Of a DNA stretch of 48,545 nt, positions 34,630 to 44,936 are shown one piece after another. The notes below the pieces were generated by a model. The model saw nothing but the letters and a program-made list of their open reading frames with translations. It made no database searches and had not been told where the DNA came from. Made by a program: the position numbers and the translations under genes. Within the stretch, counting starts at the first letter, position 1; each line of letters opens with the position of its first letter. The DNA lies in NCBI GenBank assembly GCA_025450575.1, contig JANWHE010000025.1, positions 1 through 48,545 on the forward strand, in the 5' to 3' direction. The DNA comes from Candidatus Saccharimonadales bacterium. Lineage in GTDB: Bacteria; Patescibacteriota; Saccharimonadia; Saccharimonadales; UBA10212.

Positions 34630-36252
34630 TTATTGGATCTGGACCGGCTTTAAGACCAGTTTGCGCAGTTTGTCGATGACCGGCCGGACTTCTTCCAGCC
34701 CGAACAGGGCCGACAGCCAGATATGCAACACCAGCGTCGGGATGATGATAGATAGTAGTTTAGCCGACAGCTTTATAAATCCGCGGTCGGTGCTACTCAA
34801 AGGCACCAGCGTCACCATGATGTAAGTAATCAGTATGGTAAAGCCGGTAACCGACAGGATGCGGCTGAGGCCGCCCCAGAACTCGGCGTCGAACAGTTTA
34901 TGGTCGCGCCAAAGCATGATGGTCACCAGGATAAAGACTTCGGCGGCGGCCACCAGGGATTGGGCGATGGCCAGCCCCGCCAGGCCATAAGACGATGGCT
35001 TAGACAGGGTGAAAGCCAGAAAAATGTTGAGGGCGATCGCGAAAAGCGAGACGAACAGCGGCGTCCGGGTGTCTTTTTGGGCATAGAACCAGCGGCTGAT
35101 AAGCGAATAGACCGTCCTAAAGAAGATGGCTCCAATCAAGAATTGCAACACGATGGCGATGTCCGGCTGGGGGTTCTTGAATATCAAGCGCGCCAGATAA
35201 GCCCGGGTGAAGAAAGTGATGACCACTATCGGCACCACGATCCAGATGATAGCCCTTAGCACCATTAAAAAGTCGCGCCGGAACAGATCCGGTCGGCCTT
35301 GGGCTAAGCGGGCGTTCAGCCGCGGGAAGGCGGCCGTCGATATGGCCGTTCCGACCAGCAGGATAGGCGCCAGATGCAAAGTATACGCGTTCTCATAGAT
35401 AGTGATGGAACCGGGCGACAAGGTGCTGGCACGGTTGGTCTCTACGATACTGTTAATAGAGTCCAGTCCTTGGTCTATCGACCGCGGCGGCAGGTTGCGT
35501 AGCACGCCGCGGAAATCCGCGTCTTTAAAGTTGATCCCTCGCGCGTAGCGGAAACGCATCCCGACCAGCCCCAAAAGCACGATCAGCAGCTGCAGTATGG
35601 CGCCGGCCAAGGCACCGATGCCCAAGCCCACCAAGCCGATATTGTTCTTAAACACATAGACGCTGGCGATGATACAGCTGTTATAGATGATGGGGGCCAG
35701 AGCATAGAAGAAAAACCGCCCGAAAGTCTGCTGGAGGCTGGTCAGAATGCCGGAGATCGTAAAAAGCAAGGGGTTGAAAGCCACCAGCCTCATGATGAGC
35801 ACGGCGTCATGGGTCTGCGCCGGGCTTAGGTTGTGTCCCACCACCAGGCGCAGCAGCGGCTGAGTGAAAATCAGCAGCACCAGGCCGACGGCGAACATCA
35901 GCAATCCCAAGAAATTCAAAAGGCTGGAGGTTATTTTCCAGACCGATTGGCGATCGCCCTGCTGTAGCTTATCGGCCAGAAACGGCATGAAGGCCACGCC
36001 CAAGGCGCCGGCAGCGATGGTATAAAAGAAGAAATCCGGGATCTTAAAGGCCGCGAAATAAGCGTCAGTGGTGATATGCCCGGTGGTGTTGAAGTTTCCG
36101 TTGACCACCTGGGTACGCATAAAGCCCAGCAATTGTCCGGCCAAAGAAGCGCCCACCAGTAGTGCGGCGGCGTTGATTAGAGATACTCTCTGGTTGGCGC
36201 GGGTCAGCCATCGGTTCATGCTCAATCCAGTATATAGCTTCACGCCGGGCAA
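34630..36252 (-). CDS. murJ: MurJ/MviN-family lipid II flippase
   Basis: AALLVGASLAGQLLGFMRTQVV...DAYFAAFKIPDFFFYTIAAGALGVAFMPFLADKL; many TM segments. Confidence 0.9.
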   Translation of the reverse strand: MPGVKLYTGLSMNRWLTRANQRVSLINAAALLVGASLAGQLLGFMRTQVVNGNFNTTGHITTDAYFAAFKIPDFFFYTIAAGALGVAFMPFLADKLQQGDRQSVWKITSSLLNFLGLLMFAVGLVLLIFTQPLLRLVVGHNLSPAQTHDAVLIMRLVAFNPLLFTISGILTSLQQTFGRFFFYALAPIIYNSCIIASVYVFKNNIGLVGLGIGALAGAILQLLIVLLGLVGMRFRYARGINFKDADFRGVLRNLPPRSIDQGLDSINSIVETNRASTLSPGSITIYENAYTLHLAPILLVGTAISTAAFPRLNARLAQGRPDLFRRDFLMVLRAIIWIVVPIVVITFFTRAYLARLIFKNPQPDIAIVLQFLIGAIFFRTVYSLISRWFYAQKDTRTPLFVSLFAIALNIFLAFTLSKPSSYGLAGLAIAQSLVAAAEVFILVTIMLWRDHKLFDAEFWGGLSRILSVTGFTILITYIMVTLVPLSSTDRGFIKLSAKLLSIIIPTLVLHIWLSALFGLEEVRPVIDKLRKLVLKPVQIQ

Positions 36253-36350
36253 GCTCTAGTATTTTAAGGATGGCTTGCTCGGGCTCGGCATATAATTCTC
36301 CTTGATCAGTCGAATTATAAAGCTTAAGGAGAAGCCGTTAAAGCCAAAAA

Positions 36351-36371
36351 ATACTTAACAAATCAAGTATT
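36351..36371 (-). repeat. Dispersed palindromic motif, copy 3 (intergenic)
   Basis: ATACTTAACAAATCAAGTATT, 6-7 nt past the ABC permease stop. Confidence 0.85.
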
Positions 36372-36377
36372 CGACTA

Positions 36378-37487
36378 TCATTCCCAGCGGAAGACCCGGA
36401 AAGCGATGGCGTAAATGATAACCGCCCAAATAGCCGTAAGCCCCAGCTGCGGGCCGATATCCGTAAGGTGTTTGCCTTCTGTGGCGATCATCCTGATACC
36501 GTCGATGATAGGAGTCAGAGGTAAGAAGGCTGTGACATGCTGCAGCCATTCGGGCATAGCGTAGCGCGGAAAGAAGGTGCCCGATAAGAATAGCATCGGG
36601 AACACCACGATGTTGGCCAGCGGCGCCGCCTGGTTCTCGTTCTTAGCCCAGCCGCCGATAGCCAGACCGATACCGAATATGGTCAGGATGCCGAACATGA
36701 TGAATACGGCCAGTTCCAAGTAATTACCTACTATCTTGAAATGGAACAGCGGCGAGCTGGCGACCGCGATCATCACGGCGATTGAGAATAACCCGATAAC
36801 CGCGTTGGATAGCACACTGGAGACGAAGAATTGCCAAACCCGCAACGGTGTGATGTGCAGCCGCCGCAGTACGCCCTGCCTTTTCATCAGCGGGAAATAG
36901 TTGACTGGTCCAAAGATACCCAAGCCGATAATCGAGAAGCCGATCAGCCCCGATACCGTGTAATCCAGCTTGGACAGCCCTTGAGTATTGGTCGATTTAC
37001 TGACGACGCTGAAGGGCGCCGGGGCTTTCACCAGGCTGGCGTTAATGCCCTCGAATTCGCCCTTAATCACCGACTCGAGAGTCTGGGCCGCCTGAGCGCT
37101 ATTCTCGTCATAATAAATCACCGCTTGGCCGGTTGGCTGGCCGTTTCTGACATCGCCGAAACCGGGCGGCAGGACCAGGGCCGCGTCGATCTCGCTGCGG
37201 CTCATCTTGGCTTTGGCCTGAGCCAGGGTCGTCACCGTGTCATCTATCTTGAACATATTGCTACCCTTAGTGTTTCTGACGAACTTCTGAGCAAACGAGC
37301 TGTCGCTCTGATTAATCAGCCCGATATGGAATGAGACGCTGCCGTTCTTACTGAAACTGCCGAACACCACCAGGAAGATCAGCGGGAACAGGACCGTGAA
37401 AAATATAGCTACCCGGTCGCGGAAATAACGCCTGATACTGATTTTGGCGAACACCACCACGGTATACAGCCAGCTTGGCATTTTCAC
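36378..37487 (-). CDS. ABC-2 type transporter permease
   Basis: RRYFRDRVAIFFTVLFPLIFLVVFGSF; C-terminal TMs with FPMLFLSGTFFPRYAMPEWLQHVTAFLPLTPIIDGIRMI. Confidence 0.93.
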   Translation of the reverse strand: MKMPSWLYTVVVFAKISIRRYFRDRVAIFFTVLFPLIFLVVFGSFSKNGSVSFHIGLINQSDSSFAQKFVRNTKGSNMFKIDDTVTTLAQAKAKMSRSEIDAALVLPPGFGDVRNGQPTGQAVIYYDENSAQAAQTLESVIKGEFEGINASLVKAPAPFSVVSKSTNTQGLSKLDYTVSGLIGFSIIGLGIFGPVNYFPLMKRQGVLRRLHITPLRVWQFFVSSVLSNAVIGLFSIAVMIAVASSPLFHFKIVGNYLELAVFIMFGILTIFGIGLAIGGWAKNENQAAPLANIVVFPMLFLSGTFFPRYAMPEWLQHVTAFLPLTPIIDGIRMIATEGKHLTDIGPQLGLTAIWAVIIYAIAFRVFRWE

Positions 37488-38251
37488 CCCCTCAGCTCCT
37501 TGCCAGTCAGATCGATGAATACATCTTCCAGGTCGGCTTGTTCGACTTTGCGCTCTTTTTTAAAGCCCCTTTTAAGTAGCTGCCGGACCAGGTTTTCGGG
37601 CGTATCCAGCGCCACGATGGCGCCTTCGTCCATAATCGCCACCCGGTCGCATAACATCTCCGCTTCTTCCATATAATGAGTGGTTAAGATAACCGTCGTG
37701 CCCTGCTTCTTCACCATTCGGATAAGCTCCCATAAACGACGCCTGGCCTGCGGGTCCAGGCCGGTAGTCGGTTCATCCAGGAAAAAGACTTTGGGCTGAT
37801 GGACCAGAGCGGCGGCGATACTGAAGCGCTGCTTCTGGCCGCCGGATAAGTTCTCGACGTAACTGCTGGCTTGGCTTTCCAGATTAACGTCTTTCAATAA
37901 TTTCAGAGGGTCTATTTTCTCGCCGTAGGCCGCGGCCTGCTGTTCCAGCAGCTCGGTCAGTTTGACCTTGTCCATAAAGGCGGTCGATTGGGTCTGGACG
38001 CCTATCAGGTACCGGATTTTCTGAGGGTCGGCGGCTACGTTTATACCGTTGACCGTCACCGTCCCTTTATCTATCGGGCGTAGTGTCTCAATCATCTCCA
38101 GAGTGGTAGTTTTGCCGGCGCCGTTCGGTCCCAAGATACCGAAGGTCTCGCCCTGTTTGACATCAAAGCTGATGCCTTTTACGACTTCTCTATCGCCGTA
38201 GCTCTTATGCAGGTCTTTAACTTGGACGATGGCTTGGCTCACAGTTCCCAA
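37484..38251 (-). CDS. ABC transporter ATP-binding protein
   Basis: GILGPNGAGKTTTLEMIETL (Walker A), NLSGGQKQRF (signature), VFFLDEPTTGLDPQARR (Walker B). Confidence 0.97.
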   Translation of the reverse strand: MGTVSQAIVQVKDLHKSYGDREVVKGISFDVKQGETFGILGPNGAGKTTTLEMIETLRPIDKGTVTVNGINVAADPQKIRYLIGVQTQSTAFMDKVKLTELLEQQAAAYGEKIDPLKLLKDVNLESQASSYVENLSGGQKQRFSIAAALVHQPKVFFLDEPTTGLDPQARRRLWELIRMVKKQGTTVILTTHYMEEAEMLCDRVAIMDEGAIVALDTPENLVRQLLKRGFKKERKVEQADLEDVFIDLTGKELRG

Positions 38252-38258
38252 TTATAAC

Positions 38259-38285
38259 AAACAGGCCGCTTAGTGCGGCCTGTTT
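38259..38285. terminator. Terminator
   Basis: AACAGGCCGCttagtGCGGCCTGTTT. Confidence 0.8.
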
Positions 38286-38303
38286 AGTCTCGTAGTTTGT
38301 GTA

Positions 38304-38501
38304 TTATTTGCGCTTTAAGGTCAGGAACCCGTTGCGCGGGTTTTCGTTAACGCTACGGTCATCGGGCAGGTCCACGCCAGTGTCAGGCCTTTCATCTTTA
38401 GAAAAGTAGTAGATAGTCTGACTCTTTCCTCCGCGAAGTGTTACCTTCTTGGCATTTAGGTAATATGTGACACCCTTACTGTTAGTGTGCTTGTAAGCCA
38501 T
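38304..38501 (-). CDS. Small hypothetical protein (SKGVTYYLN...GGKSQTIYYFSKD)
   Basis: 65-aa ORF with leader and SD-like ggaaag; resembles small CPR proteins from memory. Confidence 0.75.
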   Translation of the reverse strand: MAYKHTNSKGVTYYLNAKKVTLRGGKSQTIYYFSKDERPDTGVDLPDDRSVNENPRNGFLTLKRK

Positions 38502-38690
38502 TTACTTTCCCTCTCTCCGTTAATTAGTAATGGTACCCCTAAAATACTCTTTAAAGATTTTACTTGTCAACCCCTATTCACACCTTAGGGATCTCGCGGA
38601 GCCGATATTAGGCCCTAAGGGGCTTGCACTATAAAACGCTTATGCGTTAGTATATGGGGGTATTAAAAATAACAAAAGGTGGTTCACATC

Positions 38691-39284
38691 ATGGAATTTA
38701 TGTCTCGGGGAGAACATAGAAGCGCTGCGGCGCAATCTTCGAAAACCGATTGGAACGGCAGGGCCGTTCGCATCGAATGGTTCGTCTTTACATCACTAGT
38801 AGCTTTGGTACTGCTAATCGCTATCGGCTGGCTGATCTTTAGCAACAGCTCGTCCAACGGCGAATCCAAAGAAATCAATACCAGTAAATACCAGGCGGTA
38901 TTCTTAAACGGCGGAGCCACCAGCGGCGCTGTGGCCTATACGACTTACTTCGGCCATGTCACTAAGATGACGGGCAGTTACGTAGTCTTAAAGGACGTCT
39001 ACTACCTGACGACCTCCAGCTCGACCGACCAGACGCAGGCTAATCCTCAGCTGACCAAGCTGGGCTGTCAGCAGCTGCACTCGCCATACGACGAGATGGT
39101 AATCAACCGCAGCCAGGTCGCCTTCTGGGAAAACCTGCAGGACAGCGGCAAGGTGGTCCAGGCCATCAAGACCTTCCAGCAGCAGAACCCGAATGGTCCT
39201 AACTGTACCAGCACTACAAGCTCGACTAACAGCACGACCAGCACTCAGAACAGCACGACTACGACCAACGCCACCAAGCCGTAG
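38691..39284 (+). CDS. Hypothetical single-TM protein with Ser/Thr-rich C-terminus
   Basis: ATG at 38691 (MEFMSRGEH); TM VFTSLVALVLLIAIGWLIF; STTSSTNSTTSTQNSTTTTN tail. Confidence 0.75.
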   Translation: MEFMSRGEHRSAAAQSSKTDWNGRAVRIEWFVFTSLVALVLLIAIGWLIFSNSSSNGESKEINTSKYQAVFLNGGATSGAVAYTTYFGHVTKMTGSYVVLKDVYYLTTSSSTDQTQANPQLTKLGCQQLHSPYDEMVINRSQVAFWENLQDSGKVVQAIKTFQQQNPNGPNCTSTTSSTNSTTSTQNSTTTTNATKP

Positions 39285-39302
39285 TTAAGACGCTATAAGT
39301 TC

Positions 39303-39333
39303 AAAATAAACCCCCTTCGCGGGGGTTTATTTT
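39303..39333. terminator. Bidirectional terminator
   Basis: AAAATAAACCCCCttcgcGGGGGTTTATTTT. Confidence 0.92.
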
Positions 39334-39923
39334 TTAAACTGGGACAGCAGTATTTTTGCCGCAAAGGCGACAAAAAAGATGGCGCTCAGCAGCAGCGTCC
39401 AACCGGCCAGGTCCGGAGACCAAGTAGGGCTTATAAAGTCGAACTCGTATAAACCGGCGGGGATGCGGATGTTGGCGCCGCTGACGCCGTGATTCACGGC
39501 GTAATTTTCGATGCAAGCCAGCCGGTCCGGGTCATAGGCGTTTGACGGCCCCGGGCAGGCGTTCTTGCCGTCGTTATATATCTTCTGGTTGGCGGCCTGC
39601 AGATCGTTATATTCGGCGTCATACAGCCGCTGGTAGGTGTATTTAAGCTGGATAGGCGGCTTGATAGTGGTTCCCGTAGACAGGCTGGTATTCATATGAG
39701 TGAAGACATAGCCGCGCAGCTTATTTAAAGCGCCGTTAACATCGCCGGCGCTCTTATCGACGGTATAGACCTGGTCGCGCAGTTTGACCATCGTCTGATT
39801 GTTATGGCGCAGAGCTACCACGCAGATAACCGCGGTAACCACGAAGAGGATTAGCCAAGCCTTAGCCGATACGGCCGCGATTTTGTGAAATATTTGTTTC
39901 ATAAGCTTATTTAAATGTAACAC
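39327..39923 (-). CDS. Hypothetical membrane protein (two TM)
   Basis: N- and C-terminal TM; central extracytoplasmic region with Cys pair. Confidence 0.75.
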   Translation of the reverse strand: MLHLNKLMKQIFHKIAAVSAKAWLILFVVTAVICVVALRHNNQTMVKLRDQVYTVDKSAGDVNGALNKLRGYVFTHMNTSLSTGTTIKPPIQLKYTYQRLYDAEYNDLQAANQKIYNDGKNACPGPSNAYDPDRLACIENYAVNHGVSGANIRIPAGLYEFDFISPTWSPDLAGWTLLLSAIFFVAFAAKILLSQFKK

Positions 39924-39958
39924 TTCACGCCCCCGCCTTCACACTGTAACCTATACTT

Positions 39959-41257
39959 ATGCATATCTACTTTTCGGGTATCGGCGGCACAGCTATCAGT
40001 TCCCTGGCGCTGATAGCTCACGAAGCCGGCTATGAAGTCAGCGGCTCGGACGCCCGGCCCAGCCAGTACCTGGACTACCTAAGAGAGCACGGCGTCACCG
40101 ATACGCATATGGGCGTAGACGCCGACTTTATCGCCTCCGTACATGCCAAAAAACCGATCGACTGGTTCGTCTACGGTTCGGCCCAGCCGATGGACTTCCC
40201 GGACCACCCCGAATTTGAATTCTGCCGACGCCAAGGTATCAAAATGAGCAAGCGCGACGAATTTTTAAGCCGCCTTATCAAAGACAAGGGCTTAAAGCTC
40301 ATCGCTGTCGCCGGCACCCATGGCAAGACCACTACTACCGCCATAGCTACCTGGATTTTCAAAAATTTCGGCGTACCGGTGTCTTATTCGGGCGGCGCCA
40401 AGCTAAGTTTCGGCGATCTGGCGGAGTATGACCCCAGGGCGGAATACTTCGTCTATGAGGCGGATGAGTATGACCGGAATTTCTTAAGTTTTTATCCGGA
40501 AATCGCTCTTATATCAGGGGTTGATTGGGACCACCCGGACATATATCCTACGCGTGAGGGCTATCTGGCGGCTTTCCGGGAATTCATAGATCAATCGGTT
40601 AAGACCTTTATATGGAACGACGACGCGCAGGAGCTTGGCTCAGAGGCTTCGGATTCAATAACTCCCGTAGACGAGCAAGACCCGGAAATCGAACGGCAGA
40701 TCAAGCTGGCCGGCCGGGTCAACCGACTGGACGCCTGGCTGGTGGCCCGCGGCCTTGGCAGTACCCTGGGCAAGAGCCAAGAAGAAATGATTGATTCGCT
40801 GAATAAATTCCCCGGCGTATCCCGCCGCTTTGAAAAACTCCAAGATAATCTGTTTACTGATTCAGCCCATACTCCGCCTAAGATTCGCGGGGCTCTGCAG
40901 ATGGCGCACGAGATCGCCGGCGACAACGTGGTGGTGGTCTACGAAGGCCTGCACAACACCCGCCAGCATTTTATAAAAGACGAATTGAAGGACTTGTTCA
41001 ACGGCGTGAAAGAACTTTACATCGTACCCAGCTATCTGGCTCGCGAAAATCCTGACTTAGAACTACTTACCCCTGATAAAATACTTGACTTGTTAAGTGA
41101 TTCCGCCAAAGAGAAAGCCCATGCCGCCCAGCTCGACGAGGGATTGAAACAATCTATCCAAAACCACCTGTCTAATGGTGACTTGGTTCTCTGCCTAAGC
41201 GCCGGCGGCGCCGGTTCCCTGGACGAGTGGCTCCGCCGGAACCTACCTGCCGGTTAA
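39959..41257 (+). CDS. MurC/Mpl-like Mur ligase
   Basis: MHIYFSGIGGTAISSLALIAHEAGYEVSGSDA, VAGTHGKTTTTAIATWIF, YEADEYDRNFL. Confidence 0.88.
   Translation: MHIYFSGIGGTAISSLALIAHEAGYEVSGSDARPSQYLDYLREHGVTDTHMGVDADFIASVHAKKPIDWFVYGSAQPMDFPDHPEFEFCRRQGIKMSKRDEFLSRLIKDKGLKLIAVAGTHGKTTTTAIATWIFKNFGVPVSYSGGAKLSFGDLAEYDPRAEYFVYEADEYDRNFLSFYPEIALISGVDWDHPDIYPTREGYLAAFREFIDQSVKTFIWNDDAQELGSEASDSITPVDEQDPEIERQIKLAGRVNRLDAWLVARGLGSTLGKSQEEMIDSLNKFPGVSRRFEKLQDNLFTDSAHTPPKIRGALQMAHEIAGDNVVVVYEGLHNTRQHFIKDELKDLFNGVKELYIVPSYLARENPDLELLTPDKILDLLSDSAKEKAHAAQLDEGLKQSIQNHLSNGDLVLCLSAGGAGSLDEWLRRNLPAG
41078..41102 (+). repeat. Dispersed palindromic motif, copy 4 (inside murC-like gene)
   Basis: AAAATACTTGACTTGTTAAGTGATT. 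Confidence 0.85.
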
Positions 41258-41258
41258 T

Positions 41259-41756
41259 CTATTTATAAGAGTAGATGGCGGCGGCAATCAATACGCCGGT
41301 CACCAGGACGGTTATAAAAATTATACCGACCGGAACCGAGCTGGTTTTTGTCGGCTGAAGTGAGGCGGCGGCTTGAGGCGCCTGGCGGGCAGCTGCCGGA
41401 GCGGGCTGGGGTACCGGTTGGGCGGCGGAGACATCCATTACCTTAGGCGTCGCGGCTGGGCGAGGCCCGGTTTTTGGCTTACGGCCAAACAGTGAGAAAC
41501 GCTTTTTAGTAATTTGGCGGTCGGCTTGTTTAAGTTCGTGGCCTATATCCTGCATTATGGTGTCCAGTTCGGCGTCTTCGTTCGGAGCGGCAGCCGGCGG
41601 CCTAGCCGGGGCATGCATGGGGATATTATCGACGATATTAGTAGTCGAAGCCGCGGCTGGTGGGGCGGCTTGAGGCACCAACGTGGGTCGGGCCGGAGTC
41701 TGGGCGGCATCGGGCATCGCTAGCGGTCGGGATTGGGTTACGGCAGTCGGGTTCAT
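41259..41756 (-). CDS. Ala/Pro-rich hypothetical protein with C-terminal TM
   Basis: Low-complexity A/P with VGIIFITVLVTGVLIAAAIYSYK tail anchor. Confidence 0.65.
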   Translation of the reverse strand: MNPTAVTQSRPLAMPDAAQTPARPTLVPQAAPPAAASTTNIVDNIPMHAPARPPAAAPNEDAELDTIMQDIGHELKQADRQITKKRFSLFGRKPKTGPRPAATPKVMDVSAAQPVPQPAPAAARQAPQAAASLQPTKTSSVPVGIIFITVLVTGVLIAAAIYSYK

Positions 41757-41823
41757 CTTTATGTTTATGCTTACTAGACGCTATTTTACCACTATCGAGC
41801 CGGTTTTTGCTTTAATTAACCTT

Positions 41824-42471
41824 ATGACATTCGCTCAGCGGCTGCGAACCGCCGAAGCCCAGCTTATCAAGCATGACAAGAAGCTGGCGCCGATTATCAA
41901 AGCCTCCGGACCTTGCCGGCTTAAACCGCATACCGACCACTATGGTGAGCTGGTCGGCAGTATCGTCGGCCAGCAGCTGTCGGCCGTGGCCGCCGGGACC
42001 ATCTGGCGGCGAGTCCTTGATATATTCGGTGGCCGGATGCCCGCTCCGGAAGAACTTATGAAAATCGACGACCAAAAGCTACGCGACGCCGGTTTAAGCT
42101 GGGCCAAAGTACGTTACGTCAAAGACTTAGCCCAACACGTACTGGATGGACGGCTTGACCTAAAACATATTTCCAAGATGCCTAACGAGCAAGTCATTGA
42201 GCAGCTGACCGCGGTTAAGGGCATCGGCGAATGGAGTGCCCACATGTTCATGATGTTCGGCCTGGGACGGCTGGATATCCTACCGGTGGGCGACTTGGGC
42301 GTCCGTAAAGCCGTGATGAATCTATATGGCCTGGACGAGATGCCTGACCCAGCCCGCATGGTGACTATAGCCGCCGAGAATAATTGGCACCCGTACGAAT
42401 CGGTGGCTAGCTGGTACCTGTGGCAGAGCTTGGATAATAATCCCCAGAAGAAATCCCGCCACGGGGCCTAA
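41824..42471 (+). CDS. DNA-3-methyladenine glycosylase (AlkA-type HhH-GPD)
   Basis: GSIVGQQLSAVAAGTIWRRV, LTAVKGIGEWSAHMFMMFGLGRLDILPVGDLGVRKAV. Confidence 0.92.
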   Translation: MTFAQRLRTAEAQLIKHDKKLAPIIKASGPCRLKPHTDHYGELVGSIVGQQLSAVAAGTIWRRVLDIFGGRMPAPEELMKIDDQKLRDAGLSWAKVRYVKDLAQHVLDGRLDLKHISKMPNEQVIEQLTAVKGIGEWSAHMFMMFGLGRLDILPVGDLGVRKAVMNLYGLDEMPDPARMVTIAAENNWHPYESVASWYLWQSLDNNPQKKSRHGA

Positions 42472-44222
42472 AGGCCGCCGTAGCCGCCGCCATAGCCGGT
42501 AAACACTTGCGCCGGCTTGTGGTAATCGCTGATTTTCAGCGGCATCTGTTTGCCGTCTTTATCCATGGCGTAAAGCTCGCTAGAGTTCTTGGAAACCAGT
42601 AGATAGTTATCGGTGTACCAGCCGTAGGTATCGTAATCGCTTAAAGTAGCGATCTGCTGGCCACTCTGACCTTCTCCGTCACCTATGAAGAGTGTGTTCT
42701 TGCCGTCGCGGGGCTCGCTCCAGAATGTCTTGCTGCCCGACGGTGACAGCAGGTAGGTAGGATAAGACGCCGTGTAAAAGTTATCGACGGTGGTCGCGTC
42801 ATCATTCTTAACCTGTCCGCCGGTATAGGTGTAGAAATTATCTTTGGTGCCGTCTGAAAAGTGAAGTTCGATGGAATCCGGAGCTTTGACCCGCGTATCA
42901 AGTGTAATATCCAAAGCCTGGGTCCCGGCGGCCAGCGCGAAGGAGCGGATGGCTTTTTTAGCTGAACCGTCGGGCTTGACGGAATTGAAGGTGGATTGCT
43001 TATTGACGAGGTCCGTCGGTGCCGACCCGCCGAACGATGCCGTCCAATTCATCACGTAAAATACCTGGTCGTCGTAAGCGTACACGTCGCCGACCAACTG
43101 GCTTAAGTAGTCAAAGCTACTAGTGCCGCTGGCCGTGGTCTGGTCCAAAACGGTTATTTTTTTGTCTACCGCGTTGAAACTTTTGATGAGCTGGCGCCCC
43201 GGCTGCCACAGCTGGATATCGCTGCGGGTAACCGTATAGATAAAGTCATCGCCAGCCCAGCCGGTAAGCGTGAAATCGACGCTGCCTGAATCAATGACCG
43301 TCGAGCTGTCATCGGCGGTATCGATAAGGTAAAGCGTAGGGTTGGAGCCGGCGCGGCGCGAAAGTAAAGCCAGATACTTCCAGTCGCGCGAGGCCAGCAG
43401 AACGGTATTGCGGTCGTCTTCGCTGCCAGTGCCGGCTAGAACGGTTTGGCGGTCGGTGCCGTCTAAATTAGTCTTGACGACATCGATCTTGCCGCTAAGT
43501 TTTGATAAGAAGTAAACTTTGCCGGCCGGCGTCAGGCTGAACTGGTTGTTCAAGACTTTGTCGGCGCTGACTTTTATAGTGCTGTCGGCGTCGTTATAAC
43601 CCTTCAGGCTTAAGGTGGCGCTTTGCTCCGTCTGGCCGGCCGGCAAAACCAAGGTGGCGCTGCCGCTGCCGTCGGTTTTGGCTGTCGTGCCGGCCGCCGA
43701 TATCTGGACGTCGCCCAGGGGAGCCTTATTGATAGCGTCCGTCACCGTCACTTTGACCGGCCGGCCGGTAGCCGTCACCGCGATAGCCGGCACGGTCTTT
43801 TGCTTAAGAATCGGAACGGTCACAACCAAACTCTTATCTTTGTAATATTTTTTGGTTACGATGACGGTATGGCGGCCGACGCCGATCCGTTTCAGCGTAG
43901 CCTCGCCGGCGGCGTCGGTATCGGCGCTGATGCGTCCCAGGCTGACCTGGGCGCCGCTGACTGGTGTGCCCGAAGTGTCGTCTACGATTTTTACTGTCAG
44001 GTCCTTTTTCACGACCGTGCCGGCTATCGCATAGCGGGTCGCGGGCAAGGCCGCCAAGATAAGTATCAGAACCACAATCGTAGCCGGAATCGACAATTTC
44101 TTATGGCCGCTATACCACGTTTTAAAACGCTCGACTTTGGACACCCCCTTTGGAGTTTCGTTCTTAACCGCCGGCTCCGGGGCTTCGGCGATGTTTTCGT
44201 TTTTGGGTTCTTCTTCGGCCAT
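42468..44222 (-). CDS. Membrane-anchored carboxypeptidase-regulatory/PEGA-like plus beta-propeller-like protein
   Basis: N-term TM; DDTSGTPVSGAQVSLGRISADTDAAGEATL; later repeats GKVYFLSKLSGKIDVVKTNLDGTDRQTVL. Confidence 0.7.
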   Translation of the reverse strand: MAEEEPKNENIAEAPEPAVKNETPKGVSKVERFKTWYSGHKKLSIPATIVVLILILAALPATRYAIAGTVVKKDLTVKIVDDTSGTPVSGAQVSLGRISADTDAAGEATLKRIGVGRHTVIVTKKYYKDKSLVVTVPILKQKTVPAIAVTATGRPVKVTVTDAINKAPLGDVQISAAGTTAKTDGSGSATLVLPAGQTEQSATLSLKGYNDADSTIKVSADKVLNNQFSLTPAGKVYFLSKLSGKIDVVKTNLDGTDRQTVLAGTGSEDDRNTVLLASRDWKYLALLSRRAGSNPTLYLIDTADDSSTVIDSGSVDFTLTGWAGDDFIYTVTRSDIQLWQPGRQLIKSFNAVDKKITVLDQTTASGTSSFDYLSQLVGDVYAYDDQVFYVMNWTASFGGSAPTDLVNKQSTFNSVKPDGSAKKAIRSFALAAGTQALDITLDTRVKAPDSIELHFSDGTKDNFYTYTGGQVKNDDATTVDNFYTASYPTYLLSPSGSKTFWSEPRDGKNTLFIGDGEGQSGQQIATLSDYDTYGWYTDNYLLVSKNSSELYAMDKDGKQMPLKISDYHKPAQVFTGYGGGYGGL

Positions 44223-44280
44223 AAGGATAAATTCTTAAGCTTAACTATAGGCTAAGGGGTCTGAATTTACCACTGTTAGC

Positions 44281-44853
44281 TTACATTTTGTCAATCAGCA
44301 AGTCGGCCAGCTGCCGGGTCTGGTCCAAGCTACGGTCAGCGGGAGACGTCGAGCCGTAACTTAAAACGTACCAATCATTATTCTTCAGAATATTCAGCTG
44401 GCCGTGCTCGGCGTCCCAGTAGGCGTGCTCGCCATAGCCATCGACGTCCTGGACGGTGGTCGGCTTAAGCGGCCCGAACTCGTTATCGTTGGTGGCTACG
44501 CCTTTGTCGGTTTTTGGCACCCGGGCCAATAAGGAAGCGGCTTTGCGGGCCGAAACGCTGATACCCGAACCGTTGGACTGGGTATAGGTACAGGTACTGA
44601 CGTCCAGATCGGCGGAAGTGGCGGCGACCAGGTTCGGGCCGCCCTTGACGCTATCCCCCAACAAGATCTTGGCTTCGGCCAGAGTGAATATCCGGCAAGC
44701 TTTACTTACGGATGCCGGGGCGGTGGAAGTAGCCGCCGGTCGGGAAACGGCTTTGTCGTCATGGCTTTTAGAGTCTTTGACGGCCAAGAATATCGCCACC
44801 GCAGCGGCCGCTATCAAAATCAGCCCTACCGCGTACCGACCTGTCCTTTTCAT
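44281..44853 (-). CDS. Hypothetical exported protein
   Basis: N-terminal TM, CRIFTLAEAKILLGDSVKGGPN... Confidence 0.7.
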   Translation of the reverse strand: MKRTGRYAVGLILIAAAAVAIFLAVKDSKSHDDKAVSRPAATSTAPASVSKACRIFTLAEAKILLGDSVKGGPNLVAATSADLDVSTCTYTQSNGSGISVSARKAASLLARVPKTDKGVATNDNEFGPLKPTTVQDVDGYGEHAYWDAEHGQLNILKNNDWYVLSYGSTSPADRSLDQTRQLADLLIDKM

Positions 44854-44886
44854 GCTACCGCCTTACTTATGAATGAATTGTATCAA

Positions 44887-44915
44887 AGAACGGGAGCTTT
44901 TTAGGCTCCCGTTCT
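44887..44915. terminator. Terminator
   Basis: AGAACGGGAGC...GGCTCCCGTTCT. Confidence 0.8.
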
Positions 44916-44936
44916 GGCCGTTGCCTGTCCCGTGAT

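Noticed and set aside
36351-36371. Explaining the dispersed motif as terminators only
   Set aside because: The two intergenic copies could terminate, but three copies lie inside coding sequence in one frame, which a terminator role does not explain.
29-44222. Alternative genetic code (TGA read as Gly, as in some CPR lineages)
   Set aside because: Several well-defined genes end at TGA and no in-frame TGA interrupts conserved proteins.
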